DNA of 64,000 nucleotides, taken from positions 186,001-250,000 of the forward strand of contig JADJRJ010000028.1 in the NCBI GenBank assembly GCA_016712265.1, given 5' to 3'. The DNA is from Gemmatimonadota bacterium (lineage in GTDB: Bacteria; Gemmatimonadota; Gemmatimonadetes; Gemmatimonadales; Gemmatimonadaceae). Within the stretch, counting starts at the first letter, position 1; every line of letters begins with the position of its first letter. Positions 32,473 through 40,916 of the stretch are shown here, piece by piece. A model generated the notes under the pieces. It was not told where the DNA came from. It saw nothing but the letters and a program-made list of their open reading frames with translations, and ran no database searches. Made by a program: the position numbers and the translations under genes.

Positions 32473-33384
32473 GTGAACGCACCCGTTCTCGCCCGTAGTC
32501 CCCGCGCCTTGTCGCCTGGCATCCGTGCCATGGCGCTGGGCGCGTTCTGGTTTTCCATCATGGGGTTGCTCGTGCGCCTTGCCGGCGCGCGACTGCCGAC
32601 GCTGCAGGTCATTGTCCTGCGGTGCGCGATCACCCTGGTGTTGAGCTACGCAGCCTGCCGACAGGCCGGGGTCCGCGATGTGCTGGGCACCAATCGCCGA
32701 CTGCTCCTCCTGCGCGGCACGCTGGGCGCGCTTGGGCTGCTCGGCTTCTTTCACTCGTTGGTGCGGAACCCGCTGGCCGAGGCGAACCTGCTGCAGTATA
32801 CGAACCCCATCTTCGCCATCCTCATTGCCGGGGTCTGGCTCAAGGAACGTGTGGGACGTGCGGAACTGGTGAGCCTCGCCGTGTGCATCGTCGGCGTGGT
32901 GTGCATCACGCGGCCGGCATTCCTGTTCGGGATCCACGAACACGCGCTGCTCCCGATGAACGTGCTGATCGGGGTGACCGGGGCATTGTTCAGCGGGTCG
33001 GCGTACGCGGTGGTACGTCGGATCGGGCATTCGGAGCATCCCACGGTGGTGGTGTTCTACCTGCCGCTGATGGGGCTGGCGCTCTCGCTCCCGCTGTCGC
33101 TTGGGGAGTGGATGGCCCCAACGGGTCGGGAGTGGGTCCTGCTGCTCGGCACGGGGATCACTACCCAGGTCGCGCAGACCTACATGACCCGTGGGTTGCG
33201 GTTGGAAACCGCGGCGCGGGCCACGACCACGGGATACCTCCAGATCGTCTTCGCGACCGCGTGGGGCGCCCTGGTGCTTGGCGAGTGGCCGTCGGGCTGG
33301 ACCCTGCTGGGGGCCGGGTTGATCGTCGGGAGTGCGCTGTGGTTGGCGTTAGGCAGACAGCGTGGGGGCGTTGGGGACGAATAG
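32473..33384 (+). CDS. DMT-superfamily transporter (two EamA domains)
   Basis: A 303-residue inner-membrane protein with ten predicted helices and two EamA repeats (about residues 18-145 and 165-295). Signature stretches are RGTLGALGLLGFFHSLV, EANLLQYTNPIFAILIAGVWLKERVG, TQVAQTYMTRGLRLETAAR and YLQIVFATAWGALVLGEWPSGWTLLGA. Such transporters export or import metabolites such as amino acids or nucleoside derivatives. It starts at a GTG. A perfect ten-base-pair hairpin lies 11 bases after the stop. The single TTA leucine codon I see is within CGTTAGGC. Confidence 0.87.
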   Translation: MNAPVLARSPRALSPGIRAMALGAFWFSIMGLLVRLAGARLPTLQVIVLRCAITLVLSYAACRQAGVRDVLGTNRRLLLLRGTLGALGLLGFFHSLVRNPLAEANLLQYTNPIFAILIAGVWLKERVGRAELVSLAVCIVGVVCITRPAFLFGIHEHALLPMNVLIGVTGALFSGSAYAVVRRIGHSEHPTVVVFYLPLMGLALSLPLSLGEWMAPTGREWVLLLGTGITTQVAQTYMTRGLRLETAARATTTGYLQIVFATAWGALVLGEWPSGWTLLGAGLIVGSALWLALGRQRGGVGDE

Positions 33385-33395
33385 CGACGTCGGGA

Positions 33396-33421
33396 ATGGG
33401 GGCCAATGTGCTGGCCCCCAT
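33396..33421. terminator. bidirectional terminator between convergent genes
   Basis: ATGGGGGCCA and TGGCCCCCAT form a perfect ten-base-pair stem with a six-base loop. It sits in the 46-base gap between the EamA gene and the convergent hypothetical gene, so it can serve both. Confidence 0.65.
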
Positions 33422-33430
33422 CCCGCCCTC

Positions 33431-33892
33431 TTAATGCCTAACGAGCTGAATGTGCACTGGAAGTGGCATGGCCTGCGCGTCGCCGAGTCCCGGTATGCTG
33501 ACGTTCGGGGCGTCACGCAGCAGCTTGAGGTCTCGCGCTGCCGCCGCGAGCGCGCGCCGGCTCGGCCGTGTGTACCGGATGCGGCCGGGCTCGATGCGGG
33601 CGCGCTCCTCGCGCGACAGGAGGTCTCCCCGAGTGCGTCGGGCCTGAATGACCGCAGCCATCGCGAGAGCGAGGTCCTCGGCGGCGGCATTGCGCCGTAC
33701 GAGGACTACGTTGGTTGGAGCCGTGGGTCTCCGAATCACGATTGCCCTCGCGCCGGACATGGTCTCGTCCGAGGCAATGGCGACCACAACGACATCCGAC
33801 GTTGCAGCATATCCCCGGGTACGGTCGTCCCGCGGTTGCGCTTCTGCGATGTTCACGAGGCAGAGCGTCAGAGAAAGCATGAAGGTGCGCAT
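33431..33892 (-). CDS. small exported protein of unknown function
   Basis: From the ATG at 33892 a 153-residue protein with a short signal peptide (MRTFMLSLTLCLVNIAEAQ). The mature part has a strand VVVVAIASDE, an amphipathic Ala-rich helix (AAAEDLALAMAAVIQARR), an Arg-rich stretch (RYTRPSRRALAAAARDL) and a C-terminal strand LPVHIQLVRH. I do not recognise a family. It lies 19 bases after the cysteine-rich lipoprotein gene and is probably co-transcribed with it. The surrounding 2.4 kb has lower GC and a richer mix of A/T-ending codons than the rest of the window. Confidence 0.5.
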   Translation of the reverse strand: MRTFMLSLTLCLVNIAEAQPRDDRTRGYAATSDVVVVAIASDETMSGARAIVIRRPTAPTNVVLVRRNAAAEDLALAMAAVIQARRTRGDLLSREERARIEPGRIRYTRPSRRALAAAARDLKLLRDAPNVSIPGLGDAQAMPLPVHIQLVRH

Positions 33893-33911
33893 GAGTAATT
33901 GAAGGAAGGGG

Positions 33912-34568
33912 TTAGGTGGCGAGGCATGGCGTCGGCGCGGAGCACACCCAGGCGCTATCGACCTCTTCATTGCCGAGGTACCAGGTCCACTCAAGGCAGA
34001 GCTGGCACTGGTCATCGTACGGATTCTCGCCGCCGCCTCCCGGTGGTGGGGGCGGTGGGCACTCAGGTTGGTCGGCGCGTCCGTCCCGACCGGCCTGGGC
34101 AGACCAGAGGGTAATCAGGCCGGAGCCGCCGCTCTGCAGTGCGCGAATCTCGCTTCGGCCAGAGGCTTGCGCCTGCGCAGCGAGGCCGCACGCCTGATAG
34201 ACCGGGATCACAATCGCATCCTGCAGCCATCCCGGCGTCGGAAAGAATCCGGAGACCTCCTGGGGGACGGTCGAGCGACTGACAACGGTTTCGTAGCCCC
34301 GAAGCACATCAAGGGTGAGGGACAACTTCACGAAGTTGGCGAAGTACGCAAGCGTTGCCTCCGCTCGCGCCTCGTGATCATCTATCGTGACGTGGAGAGT
34401 AGGGACGATGAACCCCTGGTCCTTCACGTGCGCGAGTTCCGAGTCCAGTGGATACTGGGTGAGGTTCGGCTCGCTGGGTCGCCCGACGGCATCCGGGCTA
34501 GTTGTGTCTGAACAGGCAATGATGGCGATGGCCGCGAGGGCCACGCCTGGGTGCCAATGGCGATACAT
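33912..34568 (-). CDS. lipoprotein of unknown function with Pro/Gly linker and Cys-rich tail
   Basis: A 218-residue protein with a clear lipobox (AIIAC, Cys19) and a GAGGA ribosome binding site seven bases before the ATG. The mature domain (about 40-165) includes LHVTIDDHEARAEATLAYFANF and YETVVSRSTVPQEVSG. It is followed by a PPPPPPGGGG linker and a tail with four cysteines (CQLC, VC, PC) around an aromatic patch, which looks like a small disulphide-bonded module. I recognise no family. It is the middle gene of a three-gene lower-GC cluster. Confidence 0.5.
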   Translation of the reverse strand: MYRHWHPGVALAAIAIIACSDTTSPDAVGRPSEPNLTQYPLDSELAHVKDQGFIVPTLHVTIDDHEARAEATLAYFANFVKLSLTLDVLRGYETVVSRSTVPQEVSGFFPTPGWLQDAIVIPVYQACGLAAQAQASGRSEIRALQSGGSGLITLWSAQAGRDGRADQPECPPPPPPGGGGENPYDDQCQLCLEWTWYLGNEEVDSAWVCSAPTPCLAT

Positions 34569-34655
34569 GGTTACTGTCCTCGGAGAAGGCGAGATGGAAT
34601 TGCCGAGGGACAGCGCGCATCGGCGGAGTTGATGGGATCCGGCGTATGCCGGAAA

Positions 34656-35870
34656 TCAGCACGCGAGGCGCAGGTGCGTCAGGTAGGCGGTGGCGAGGTC
34701 TTCGTCTGGACCGGATCCGAGCTTGGTGGAGATCAGGTAATACTCCGACGGCCGGAGGGGGATCAGTGTGGGGACAACGATAGCTGGCTCGATGGCAAGG
34801 GGGGGAAGCGCAACCATTTGGTGAGGTCGGACGAGGATGCTCTGCAGCTGATCGTTCCCGAGCCACGCGATGATCGCGGCATCACTGCCATGGGGGACAA
34901 CGGTGAGGCCTCCGGCGCTGCCCAGCTTGCGAGGTGGCTCAAGGACGACGGTGTCGCCTGAGGTTTGCGCATAGCGGGCCCACATGGTCTGGTCGAAGAG
35001 CTGCCATGACAGAAGCCAACGGCCATCCGACAGCGGCTGTATGTCGGAATGCGACACGGCACCGGATTTCAGGGAAGCGAGTCGCCAATCGCGGACCGAC
35101 GGGACGCGCCGGATGTACACCTCGCTCTCCTTGTATCCAACCACCGAGTCAACGCGCACCAGAACGGCGACCGAATCGCCAGCGCGGCTGGCGATTCGTG
35201 CATGACGCACCGTGGGCCCGAGCCGTACGGTGTCAGCGGTCCAGCGCGCGTCACGGCGCGCGAGGCGAACGATTCCTGCCCATGGACCTGGCTGCATCCG
35301 TGGCTGGAAGATCGAGTAGTCAAACACCGTGGTGCTGCCCTCGCGACGCAAGCGGCTCCCGGTGTGAGGCGCGAGGGAGGCCTCGCGCACCTCGTGGATT
35401 CGCTCAACGTTCCGCCACTGGCCCCTGACCCACTGGCCGTACCACAGCTGCCCCCGTCGGACGACCTCTGCGAGGAAATCGCGATCATCGTCGGATCTCT
35501 CAACCCAGATCGCCTCAATCCCGCCTGGCATCGCAAGTATCCGGGGGAAGACCGGGCGACGCCCTTGATGCGGGGCGGGGATCAGGGATACCTGGCCTGT
35601 GTCGTTTGAGAGAACTCCGAAGAGGGAATCCTGTACGATCGTGTCGCGGACAGGCCAGGGAAGCACCGGGTGGCCAGCGATGACTATACCCTCGGATGTT
35701 CGAGCGACATCCATTCCCGCGACGAACACGGCGCGACCCGAGGCGGCCTTGAGGGGGAAGCTTGATCGCTTCTCCCAGGCACAGGATGATGCCTGCGACT
35801 GCGCAGGAGTGCTCATCACCAACTGCATGGTGAGAACACAAGCGAAGCTGAAGCAAGAGGGCAAAGTCAT
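34656..35870 (-). CDS. exported protein of unknown function, propeller-like
   Basis: A 404-residue protein with a signal peptide ending near residue 25 (STPAQSQA). The sequence alternates short beta strands with turn motifs (GGIEAIWVERSDDDRDF, WYGQWVRGQWRNVERIHEV, DAAIIAWLGNDQLQSILVR), a pattern like a sialidase-type or WD-type propeller, but I find no Asp-box or other signature. A terminal cysteine (RLAC) could pair with the early cysteine (SSCAW). No catalytic residues can be assigned. It is the first gene of the lower-GC cluster, 87 bases before the lipoprotein gene, and probably shares its transcript. Confidence 0.5.
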   Translation of the reverse strand: MTLPSCFSFACVLTMQLVMSTPAQSQASSCAWEKRSSFPLKAASGRAVFVAGMDVARTSEGIVIAGHPVLPWPVRDTIVQDSLFGVLSNDTGQVSLIPAPHQGRRPVFPRILAMPGGIEAIWVERSDDDRDFLAEVVRRGQLWYGQWVRGQWRNVERIHEVREASLAPHTGSRLRREGSTTVFDYSIFQPRMQPGPWAGIVRLARRDARWTADTVRLGPTVRHARIASRAGDSVAVLVRVDSVVGYKESEVYIRRVPSVRDWRLASLKSGAVSHSDIQPLSDGRWLLSWQLFDQTMWARYAQTSGDTVVLEPPRKLGSAGGLTVVPHGSDAAIIAWLGNDQLQSILVRPHQMVALPPLAIEPAIVVPTLIPLRPSEYYLISTKLGSGPDEDLATAYLTHLRLAC

Positions 35871-35949
35871 CGGGCGACGAGAGACGAGGTCGACCGAAGC
35901 TTAACCGGTCGCGTCAGCTCGCCGTCACGTCGTCGCTTCGACCCGAGCG

Positions 35950-36303
35950 CTAGGCCGCGTCGATTGCCTCCACCGCCCCGGACGCGCTCTCGATCAACAG
36001 CGCCGGCGGAAGCTCCCGGGTCAGCTCGATCCCCATCATGCTGCGCGTCGGGTCGCCCTGGTATGGACTGTCAAAACGCACAATCCGCCCCGAACTCTCG
36101 AAGGTGCCCCCGGACCATCGCAGCCGCACCACGATCTCCTCGCCCTGCACGGCGTCCAGCTGCAGCGGGACATGCATCAGCAGTCCGTAGCGACTCAGGT
36201 TCACGGTCTTGGACAAGCGTACCAGCTTGGGATAGTCGTCGCTGTCCTGGATCGTGACGTCCAGGACGCGATTGACTCGATGTGAACGCACAGGATCAGG
36301 CAT
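35950..36303 (-). CDS. PilZ-domain protein (possible cyclic-di-GMP receptor)
   Basis: A 117-residue single-domain protein with the PilZ layout: an Arg-rich N-terminus (R6, R9, R12), then NLSRYGLLM at 35-43, which fits the (D/N)xSxxG motif, and a six-strand barrel ending RSMMGIELTREL. An exact RxxxR is absent; the arginines are spaced RxxRxxR, so cyclic-di-GMP binding is likely but not certain. If functional it would respond to the diguanylate cyclase and HD-GYP proteins encoded elsewhere in the window. It stands alone between the lower-GC cluster and the DUF4097 gene. Confidence 0.72.
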   Translation of the reverse strand: MPDPVRSHRVNRVLDVTIQDSDDYPKLVRLSKTVNLSRYGLLMHVPLQLDAVQGEEIVVRLRWSGGTFESSGRIVRFDSPYQGDPTRSMMGIELTRELPPALLIESASGAVEAIDAA

Positions 36304-36379
36304 GACGCACGACTCCCCGAGAGAGGATTCCCCCGGGGAGTATCGGCCGGCCGGTCCGACGATTTAATGCCTCGTCCGC

Positions 36380-37273
36380 CTAGCGCCGGCGCAGTTCCAT
36401 GCTCCCGTTGCCGGTGGACATCCGGAGCCGCCGGCCGCCGTCACCGATCGTCCCGCGCAGCCGCGACCGGGTCAGTCGCCCGGAGACCTTGATGGGGAAG
36501 TCCGTCGTGATGCGTCCGCTACCGGTTGTCGCGTCGACCTCGGCCGAGAAGTCCGAGGGCAACGTCACCTCGATGCGCCCATTGCCGGACGAGAACTCCA
36601 TGTCGCCATCTCCGGAGATCCGGTCCATGGTCACCAGGATGTCGCCGTTGCCGGACGAGGCATTCACCGGGCCCGAGATCGTTCCGATGGACACGTCCCC
36701 ATTTCCGGTCGATGCCTTCACCTCGCCGGTGACGTCCTCAACGGTCACGCGACCATTCCCGCTGGATGCCGTGACCCGGCCACGTACCCCCGACACGCGC
36801 ACGCGGCCGTTGCCGCTGGCGACACGCGCTTCGGTGGCCGCCGACGCCACGGAGACATCGCCATTCCCAGACCCGATCCGCAGTCGCATGCCGCGCGGGA
36901 CCGTGACCGTGATGTTGGCCCGGGCGCGGTTACCCACGTTGCGCCAGCGACGCCCCTCGCTGCGCACGCCGTCATCGGAGCATTCGTCGTCCGAGTCGTA
37001 GATGGCGCAGATGGTGAGTCCGCTGCCCCGGCGCACGACAAACCCGATATCGTCAACGTCCCCGCGTTCCTTCTCCGCGCGGAACTCGACGGTACTGCCG
37101 CTCCCCTCGGTCACGGTGATGGTGCCCTGCCGGGCGAAGATCCGGACGTCGTCGCCCGAGCCGACGCGTTCGGTCAGGGTGAACACCCGTTCGCGCCGCC
37201 CGAGGACTTCCTGGGCGGGGAGGGTGGTGGCGGACAGGAGTAGGAGTGCGGTCAGTCGCATTGGGATGCTCAT
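36380..37273 (-). CDS. exported DUF4097-type beta-helix protein with SxGNG repeats
   Basis: A 297-residue exported protein (signal MSIPMRLTALLLLSATTLPAQ). About eight beta-strand repeats carry a [ST][SGT]G[NS]G core every 18-22 residues (GSGNGDVSV, ASGNGRVRV, SSGNGRVTV, STGNGDVSI, SSGNGDILV, SSGNGRIEV, TTGSGRITT, STGNGSMEL). This is the DUF4097 right-handed helix pattern, a fold often described as an adhesin-like or polymer-forming domain (near bactofilin in look). A cysteine pair (ICAIYDSDDEC) sits before the repeats. The function is unknown; a surface structural role is inferred. An Hsp20 gene lies upstream on the same strand after 152 bases. Confidence 0.75.
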   Translation of the reverse strand: MSIPMRLTALLLLSATTLPAQEVLGRRERVFTLTERVGSGDDVRIFARQGTITVTEGSGSTVEFRAEKERGDVDDIGFVVRRGSGLTICAIYDSDDECSDDGVRSEGRRWRNVGNRARANITVTVPRGMRLRIGSGNGDVSVASAATEARVASGNGRVRVSGVRGRVTASSGNGRVTVEDVTGEVKASTGNGDVSIGTISGPVNASSGNGDILVTMDRISGDGDMEFSSGNGRIEVTLPSDFSAEVDATTGSGRITTDFPIKVSGRLTRSRLRGTIGDGGRRLRMSTGNGSMELRRR

Positions 37274-37425
37274 CGGAGCGGGTTCACTGGGGTAGACAGC
37301 CCCGGCGCGTCGGTGGTTTGAACGCGCCTGAGGCGTCGCGCGCACCGGGTGGCTCCCGTGCGCGCGACGCCTCGTGGGGGAGGGTCAGCGCGCGGCCAAC
37401 CGGAGCCCGCGCGCTGCGCCTCCGC

Positions 37426-37857
37426 TTACCGCACCGCGTCTGCCTGCACCGAAATCTTCCGCGGCCGCGCGCTTTCGGCCTTTGGCACGGTGATCGTCAG
37501 GACGCCATGCCGGAACTCGGCGCTGATCTTCTCGCTATCCACGTGTTGTGGGAAGCGGAGCGTGCGTTCGAAGGCGCCCATGGCACGCTCCCGGATCCCC
37601 GCGCGCGACTTCTCGCCATCCACGCGCTGGCGGGTACCGCGCACGGTCAGGGCATTGCGGTCAAAGACGACGTCGACGGACTCCGGGGCCACGCCCGGGA
37701 GGTCAATGTCCACGACCCAGCCGTGCTCCGTCTCGCTGGCATCGAGCGAGGGGGCCCAGGTGGGATCGCCGTTTGTGGAGCCGACCGCATCATCCATGGC
37801 GCGCGAGAGGGTGACCATCCGGTCGAAGACGTTGCTGAGGGGCGAGATCGTACGCAT
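37426..37857 (-). CDS. small heat-shock protein (Hsp20/alpha-crystallin family)
   Basis: A 143-residue chaperone. After a short N-terminal arm (SPLSNVFDRMVTLSRAMDDA), the alpha-crystallin domain (about 45-135) shows WVVDIDLPGVAPESVDV, NALTVRGTRQ, FERTLRFPQHVDSEKISAEFRHGVLTITVPKAE and the C-terminal PRKISV, a variant of the I-x-I/V anchor. It holds unfolding proteins for later refolding. The ATG at 37857 follows an AGGAG site by nine bases, so the much longer open frame to 39219 is rejected. No CIRCE or ROSE-type element is evident in the 210 bases upstream. Confidence 0.92.
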   Translation of the reverse strand: MRTISPLSNVFDRMVTLSRAMDDAVGSTNGDPTWAPSLDASETEHGWVVDIDLPGVAPESVDVVFDRNALTVRGTRQRVDGEKSRAGIRERAMGAFERTLRFPQHVDSEKISAEFRHGVLTITVPKAESARPRKISVQADAVR

Positions 37858-38073
37858 TGAGGTGTACTCCTGCACGGGAGAGGTTGAGTGACGGCGGCAT
37901 CGACCGCCTGATGGTCCCGGGAAGAGGCAGGGCACGTACCGTCCCTGATCGGCCGCGGCGGCGCGCTTTGGCACCCCGGGCCGGCACGGGCGGCAGGGCG
38001 TCCGTCGGAATGGCAGGGAGGGTGGGGGGGCGACGGGATTCCGCGCGGCCCGCCGAGCATCCAGTTTGTGGCC

Positions 38074-40137
38074 ATGCGTGCTCGACTGATGGTATTGGCG
38101 ACCGCCGCGGCCATTCCGGTCGCGGCCCAGGTGGACACGGCGGGGACCCGTCGGCTCGCGCCGGTCAGGGTGACCGTCACCCGGGACGCTCCCCGCTCGA
38201 GTCTGGAGCTGCCCTACTCCCTGGCGCGCCTGTCCATGGATTCCGCCCGGACCGGGGCGCGGCGGGGATCGCTGACCGACCTCCTGATTGCGGTGCCCGG
38301 CCTGGTCTCCTCGAATCGGCACAACCCTACCCAGGACCCTAGGGTCAGCGTGCGGGGATTTGGGTCGCGGTCCGCGTTCGGCATCCGCGGCCTCCGGGTG
38401 ATCCGGGACGGGATTCCCCTGACCCTGGCCGATGGGCAGGCGGCGATCGACTTCGTCGACCTGGAGAGTGTTGGGAGCGCCGAGGTGTTGCGGGGGGCCG
38501 CGGGGGCCCTGTACGGCAACGCGTCGGGTGGGGTGCTCGAGTTGCGCAGTGAGCCCCTCCCAGCCGACGGCCTCACCTGGCGTGGGCGAACGACATGGAA
38601 CGAAGACGCGCAGCGTTTCTCCGGTCGTGCGGCCGGTGGGAGTGGCCCGTGGGGCTGGCAGGGGACCCTCACACGAAATACCGCGGATGGCCCGCGCGAC
38701 TATGCACGCTTTCGATCCACCGGGGCACTGGCCGACCTGACGCGGCGCCTCGGCGCGTCGACGCTCCGCACCCAGCTCACCTGGTATGATGCGCCACTGG
38801 GTGAGAACCCGGGCGCGGTCACGGCGGCCGAGCTGACTGCGACACCCATGGTGGCGGATCCGCTGAGTGTCTCGCGCAAGGCATCGAAGACCGTGTCGCA
38901 GACCCTGCTGTCCCTGATTGGCGAGCACCCGTGGAATGAGGGTCGCGGCCAGGCCACGGCAAGTGTCTTTGCCGGGCTGCGCGAACTCTACAACCCGCAA
39001 GCCTTTGCGATCGTGGGATTCGACCGGCGGGTGGTCGGCGCTAACATGCGTGTGCAACAGGGGGGCGTATTTCGTCGGCATCAGTGGCGTCTCGCGGTCG
39101 GCGCGGACCTGCAGTCGCAGCGTGATGACCGCCGCAACTTTGCGAACTGCGCGGGAGTGACCCCGCGCCCGGCGGCGACCTGTCCCGGGACTGCCGACCA
39201 GGGGACCGAGACCATCCACCAGCTGGAGCGGGTCACGGCCGGCGGGGTCTTTGTCCGGGGCGAAGTGACGCGATCGGTCTTGTCGGTGACGGGCACGCTG
39301 CGCGCCGACAACACCAACTTCACGGTGCGCGACCGGCGATCGACGACCGGGACGATCCTCTCGCGCACGATGGGCGCGGTGACGCCAATGGTCGGGGTGA
39401 CCCTTCGGCCACGCGCGGGAATGTCGGCGTACGCCAACATGGCGAGCTCGTTCGAGACACCGACCACCACGGAGATGGCGAACCAGCCGAATGGACAGGG
39501 GGGGATCAACCGCGAATTGCAGCCCCAGCGTGGTCGCACCCTGGAGGGCGGGATCAAGGGATTGCTTGGTGGCCGCGTGTTGTACGACGTGGCGCTGTTC
39601 CGCATCCGGACCAGCGATGAGTTGATTCCATTCGAGATCCCCAACTCTGGTGGGCGGCGGTACTTCCGCAATGCCGGGGAAACCTCACGCACTGGCGCCG
39701 AGTTGGGGGTGACCGCTTCGTTCGGTGCCGTGGACGTTGGGGCCGCGGTGGCGCGGCTGAACTATCGCTACGAGGAATTCCGCGTCGGGACCACGGTGCT
39801 TGATGGCAAGCGGGTGCCCGGTGTGTCGCCGACGACGGCGTCGTTGTATGCGACCGGGCGCAAGCCGTGGGGTTTTGCGACGCTCGAAGTGCAGCAGGGA
39901 TCGCGCGCCGCTTCCGATGACGCCAATGCGACGTGGGCACCGGGGTGGGTCGTGTGGAACACGCGCGTCGGCCTTACTGGTGCCGGCATGCGGGGTTTCG
40001 AGCCGGTGATCGGGGTTGAGAACCTCCTGGATCGAACCTACGTGGCAAATGTGGTGACCAACGCAACGCGCGGTCGATTCTTTGAGCCCGGAAGCGGCCG
40101 CCGTGTGTACCTGGGGCTGGGGCTGAAATCCCGTTGA
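38074..40137 (+). CDS. TonB-dependent outer membrane receptor
   Basis: A 687-residue receptor. The signal (MRARLMVLATAAAIPVAAQ) leads to a TonB-box-like LAPVRVTVTR, a plug domain (about 45-160) with PGLVSSNRHNPTQDPRVSVRG-type landmarks, RVIRDGIPLTLADGQA and VEVLRG-like SAEVLRGAAGALYGNASGG, then a barrel ending GSGRRVYLGLGLKSR. The C-terminus has NLLDRTYVANV typical of ferric-siderophore or cofactor receptors. Unlike the SusC protein, no carboxypeptidase-like domain is present. The substrate could be a siderophore, cobalamin or metal chelate. A GTG at 38068 is an alternative start. The following DUF6624 lipoprotein gene begins six bases after its stop. Confidence 0.9.
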   Translation: MRARLMVLATAAAIPVAAQVDTAGTRRLAPVRVTVTRDAPRSSLELPYSLARLSMDSARTGARRGSLTDLLIAVPGLVSSNRHNPTQDPRVSVRGFGSRSAFGIRGLRVIRDGIPLTLADGQAAIDFVDLESVGSAEVLRGAAGALYGNASGGVLELRSEPLPADGLTWRGRTTWNEDAQRFSGRAAGGSGPWGWQGTLTRNTADGPRDYARFRSTGALADLTRRLGASTLRTQLTWYDAPLGENPGAVTAAELTATPMVADPLSVSRKASKTVSQTLLSLIGEHPWNEGRGQATASVFAGLRELYNPQAFAIVGFDRRVVGANMRVQQGGVFRRHQWRLAVGADLQSQRDDRRNFANCAGVTPRPAATCPGTADQGTETIHQLERVTAGGVFVRGEVTRSVLSVTGTLRADNTNFTVRDRRSTTGTILSRTMGAVTPMVGVTLRPRAGMSAYANMASSFETPTTTEMANQPNGQGGINRELQPQRGRTLEGGIKGLLGGRVLYDVALFRIRTSDELIPFEIPNSGGRRYFRNAGETSRTGAELGVTASFGAVDVGAAVARLNYRYEEFRVGTTVLDGKRVPGVSPTTASLYATGRKPWGFATLEVQQGSRAASDDANATWAPGWVVWNTRVGLTGAGMRGFEPVIGVENLLDRTYVANVVTNATRGRFFEPGSGRRVYLGLGLKSR

Positions 40138-40142
40138 GTCAG

Positions 40143-40754
40143 ATGAGACGAATTCGCGCGGCAGGGTTGGTGGTGTTCCTGGTTGGGTGCACGGCGGGGG
40201 ACGGGCGTCCCGAGCGTGATCCGGCGATCACCGCGCTGCAGATCGAGCTGCTCGAGCGTGTCTCGAAAGACCAGGCGATCCGCGACAGCGCCGTTCGCCC
40301 CGGTGTTGGCCTCGACTCTGCGCTGGCCGCGGAGATGGGGAGGATCGACCGGGACAACGCGGCGTGGCTCAAGGGGGCGATCGCCAGGCACGGATGGCCG
40401 TCGCGTGACAAGGTCGGGGAGCGGGCGAGTGAGGCCGCGTTCCTGATCGTGCAGCACGCGACGCACGACCCGGCGTTTCAGTCATCGATGCTCGACACCC
40501 TTACGGAGGCGTGGGCGCGGAAGGAGATCGATGGGGAGTCCTACGCCCTGCTCTTTGATCGGGTGCAGACCGAAGCGGGTCGCAAGCAGCGCTACGGCAC
40601 CCAGGCTTCATTCGTGAAGGGCAGCATCGTGATCGATCCGATGGAGGACTCCGCCAAGGTCGATTCGTTGCGACAGACCGTGGGACTCGGCACGCTCACC
40701 GACTACCGCCGTGTGCTGGACTCCGTGTACCGCGCGACGGCGACGAAGAAGTAG
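40143..40754 (+). CDS. DUF6624-type lipoprotein
   Basis: A 203-residue lipoprotein with lipobox FLVGC. The body has the pattern ALQIELLERVSKDQAIRDS, ARHGWPSRDKVGERASEAAFLIVQHATHDPAFQ and LLFDRVQTEAGRKQRYGTQ, which I recognise as the uncharacterised DUF6624 family (conserved HGWP, QH and YGTQ). No function is known to me. It starts six bases after the TonB receptor stop and is very likely co-transcribed, though a functional link is unproven. A TTG at 40134 could extend it by three residues and overlap the receptor stop. Confidence 0.7.
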   Translation: MRRIRAAGLVVFLVGCTAGDGRPERDPAITALQIELLERVSKDQAIRDSAVRPGVGLDSALAAEMGRIDRDNAAWLKGAIARHGWPSRDKVGERASEAAFLIVQHATHDPAFQSSMLDTLTEAWARKEIDGESYALLFDRVQTEAGRKQRYGTQASFVKGSIVIDPMEDSAKVDSLRQTVGLGTLTDYRRVLDSVYRATATKK

Positions 40755-40767
40755 TCCCCCCCAAAGA

Positions 40768-40841
40768 CGAAGCACGGGAAGCTTCGGGCCGAGCCGCACA
40801 ATTCCCGTGCGGCTCGTGCTGCCCGTGCTGCCCGTGCTTCG
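40768..40841. repeat. nested inverted repeats between convergent genes
   Basis: Three dyads occur in 74 bases. The outer arms are CGAAGCACGGG (40768-40778) and CCCGTGCTTCG (40831-40841). Inside are GAGCCGCAC/GTGCGGCTC (40791-40815, seven-base loop) and a small CGAAGC/GCTTCG hairpin (40768-40786) that competes with the outer arms. There is also a direct repeat of CCCGTGCTG. It may act as a bidirectional terminator or a REP-like element. No T-tract is present. Confidence 0.65.
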
Positions 40842-40889
40842 CTCTGGCCGCCTGCCGCGGAACGGCCAGCCGGCGCCGGCTCGCGACGA

Positions 40890-40910
40890 TGCCGACTGCC
40901 GACTGCCGTC
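40890..40910. repeat. TGCCGAC/TGCCGTC heptads next to a stop codon
   Basis: TGCCGAC, TGCCGAC and TGCCGTC follow each other, ending six bases before the stop codon complement of the propeller protein gene. In the sense of that gene it reads GACGGCA GTCGGCA GTCGGCA shortly after TAG, like the arrays at 1121-1182 and 5450-5456. Confidence 0.7.
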
Positions 40911-40916
40911 TCGTTC

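Noticed and set aside
37858..39219. Long upstream extension of the Hsp20 frame
   Set aside because: The extension lies opposite the TonB receptor gene and has no folded-domain character. An ATG with a ribosome binding site at 37857 gives a normal-length Hsp20.
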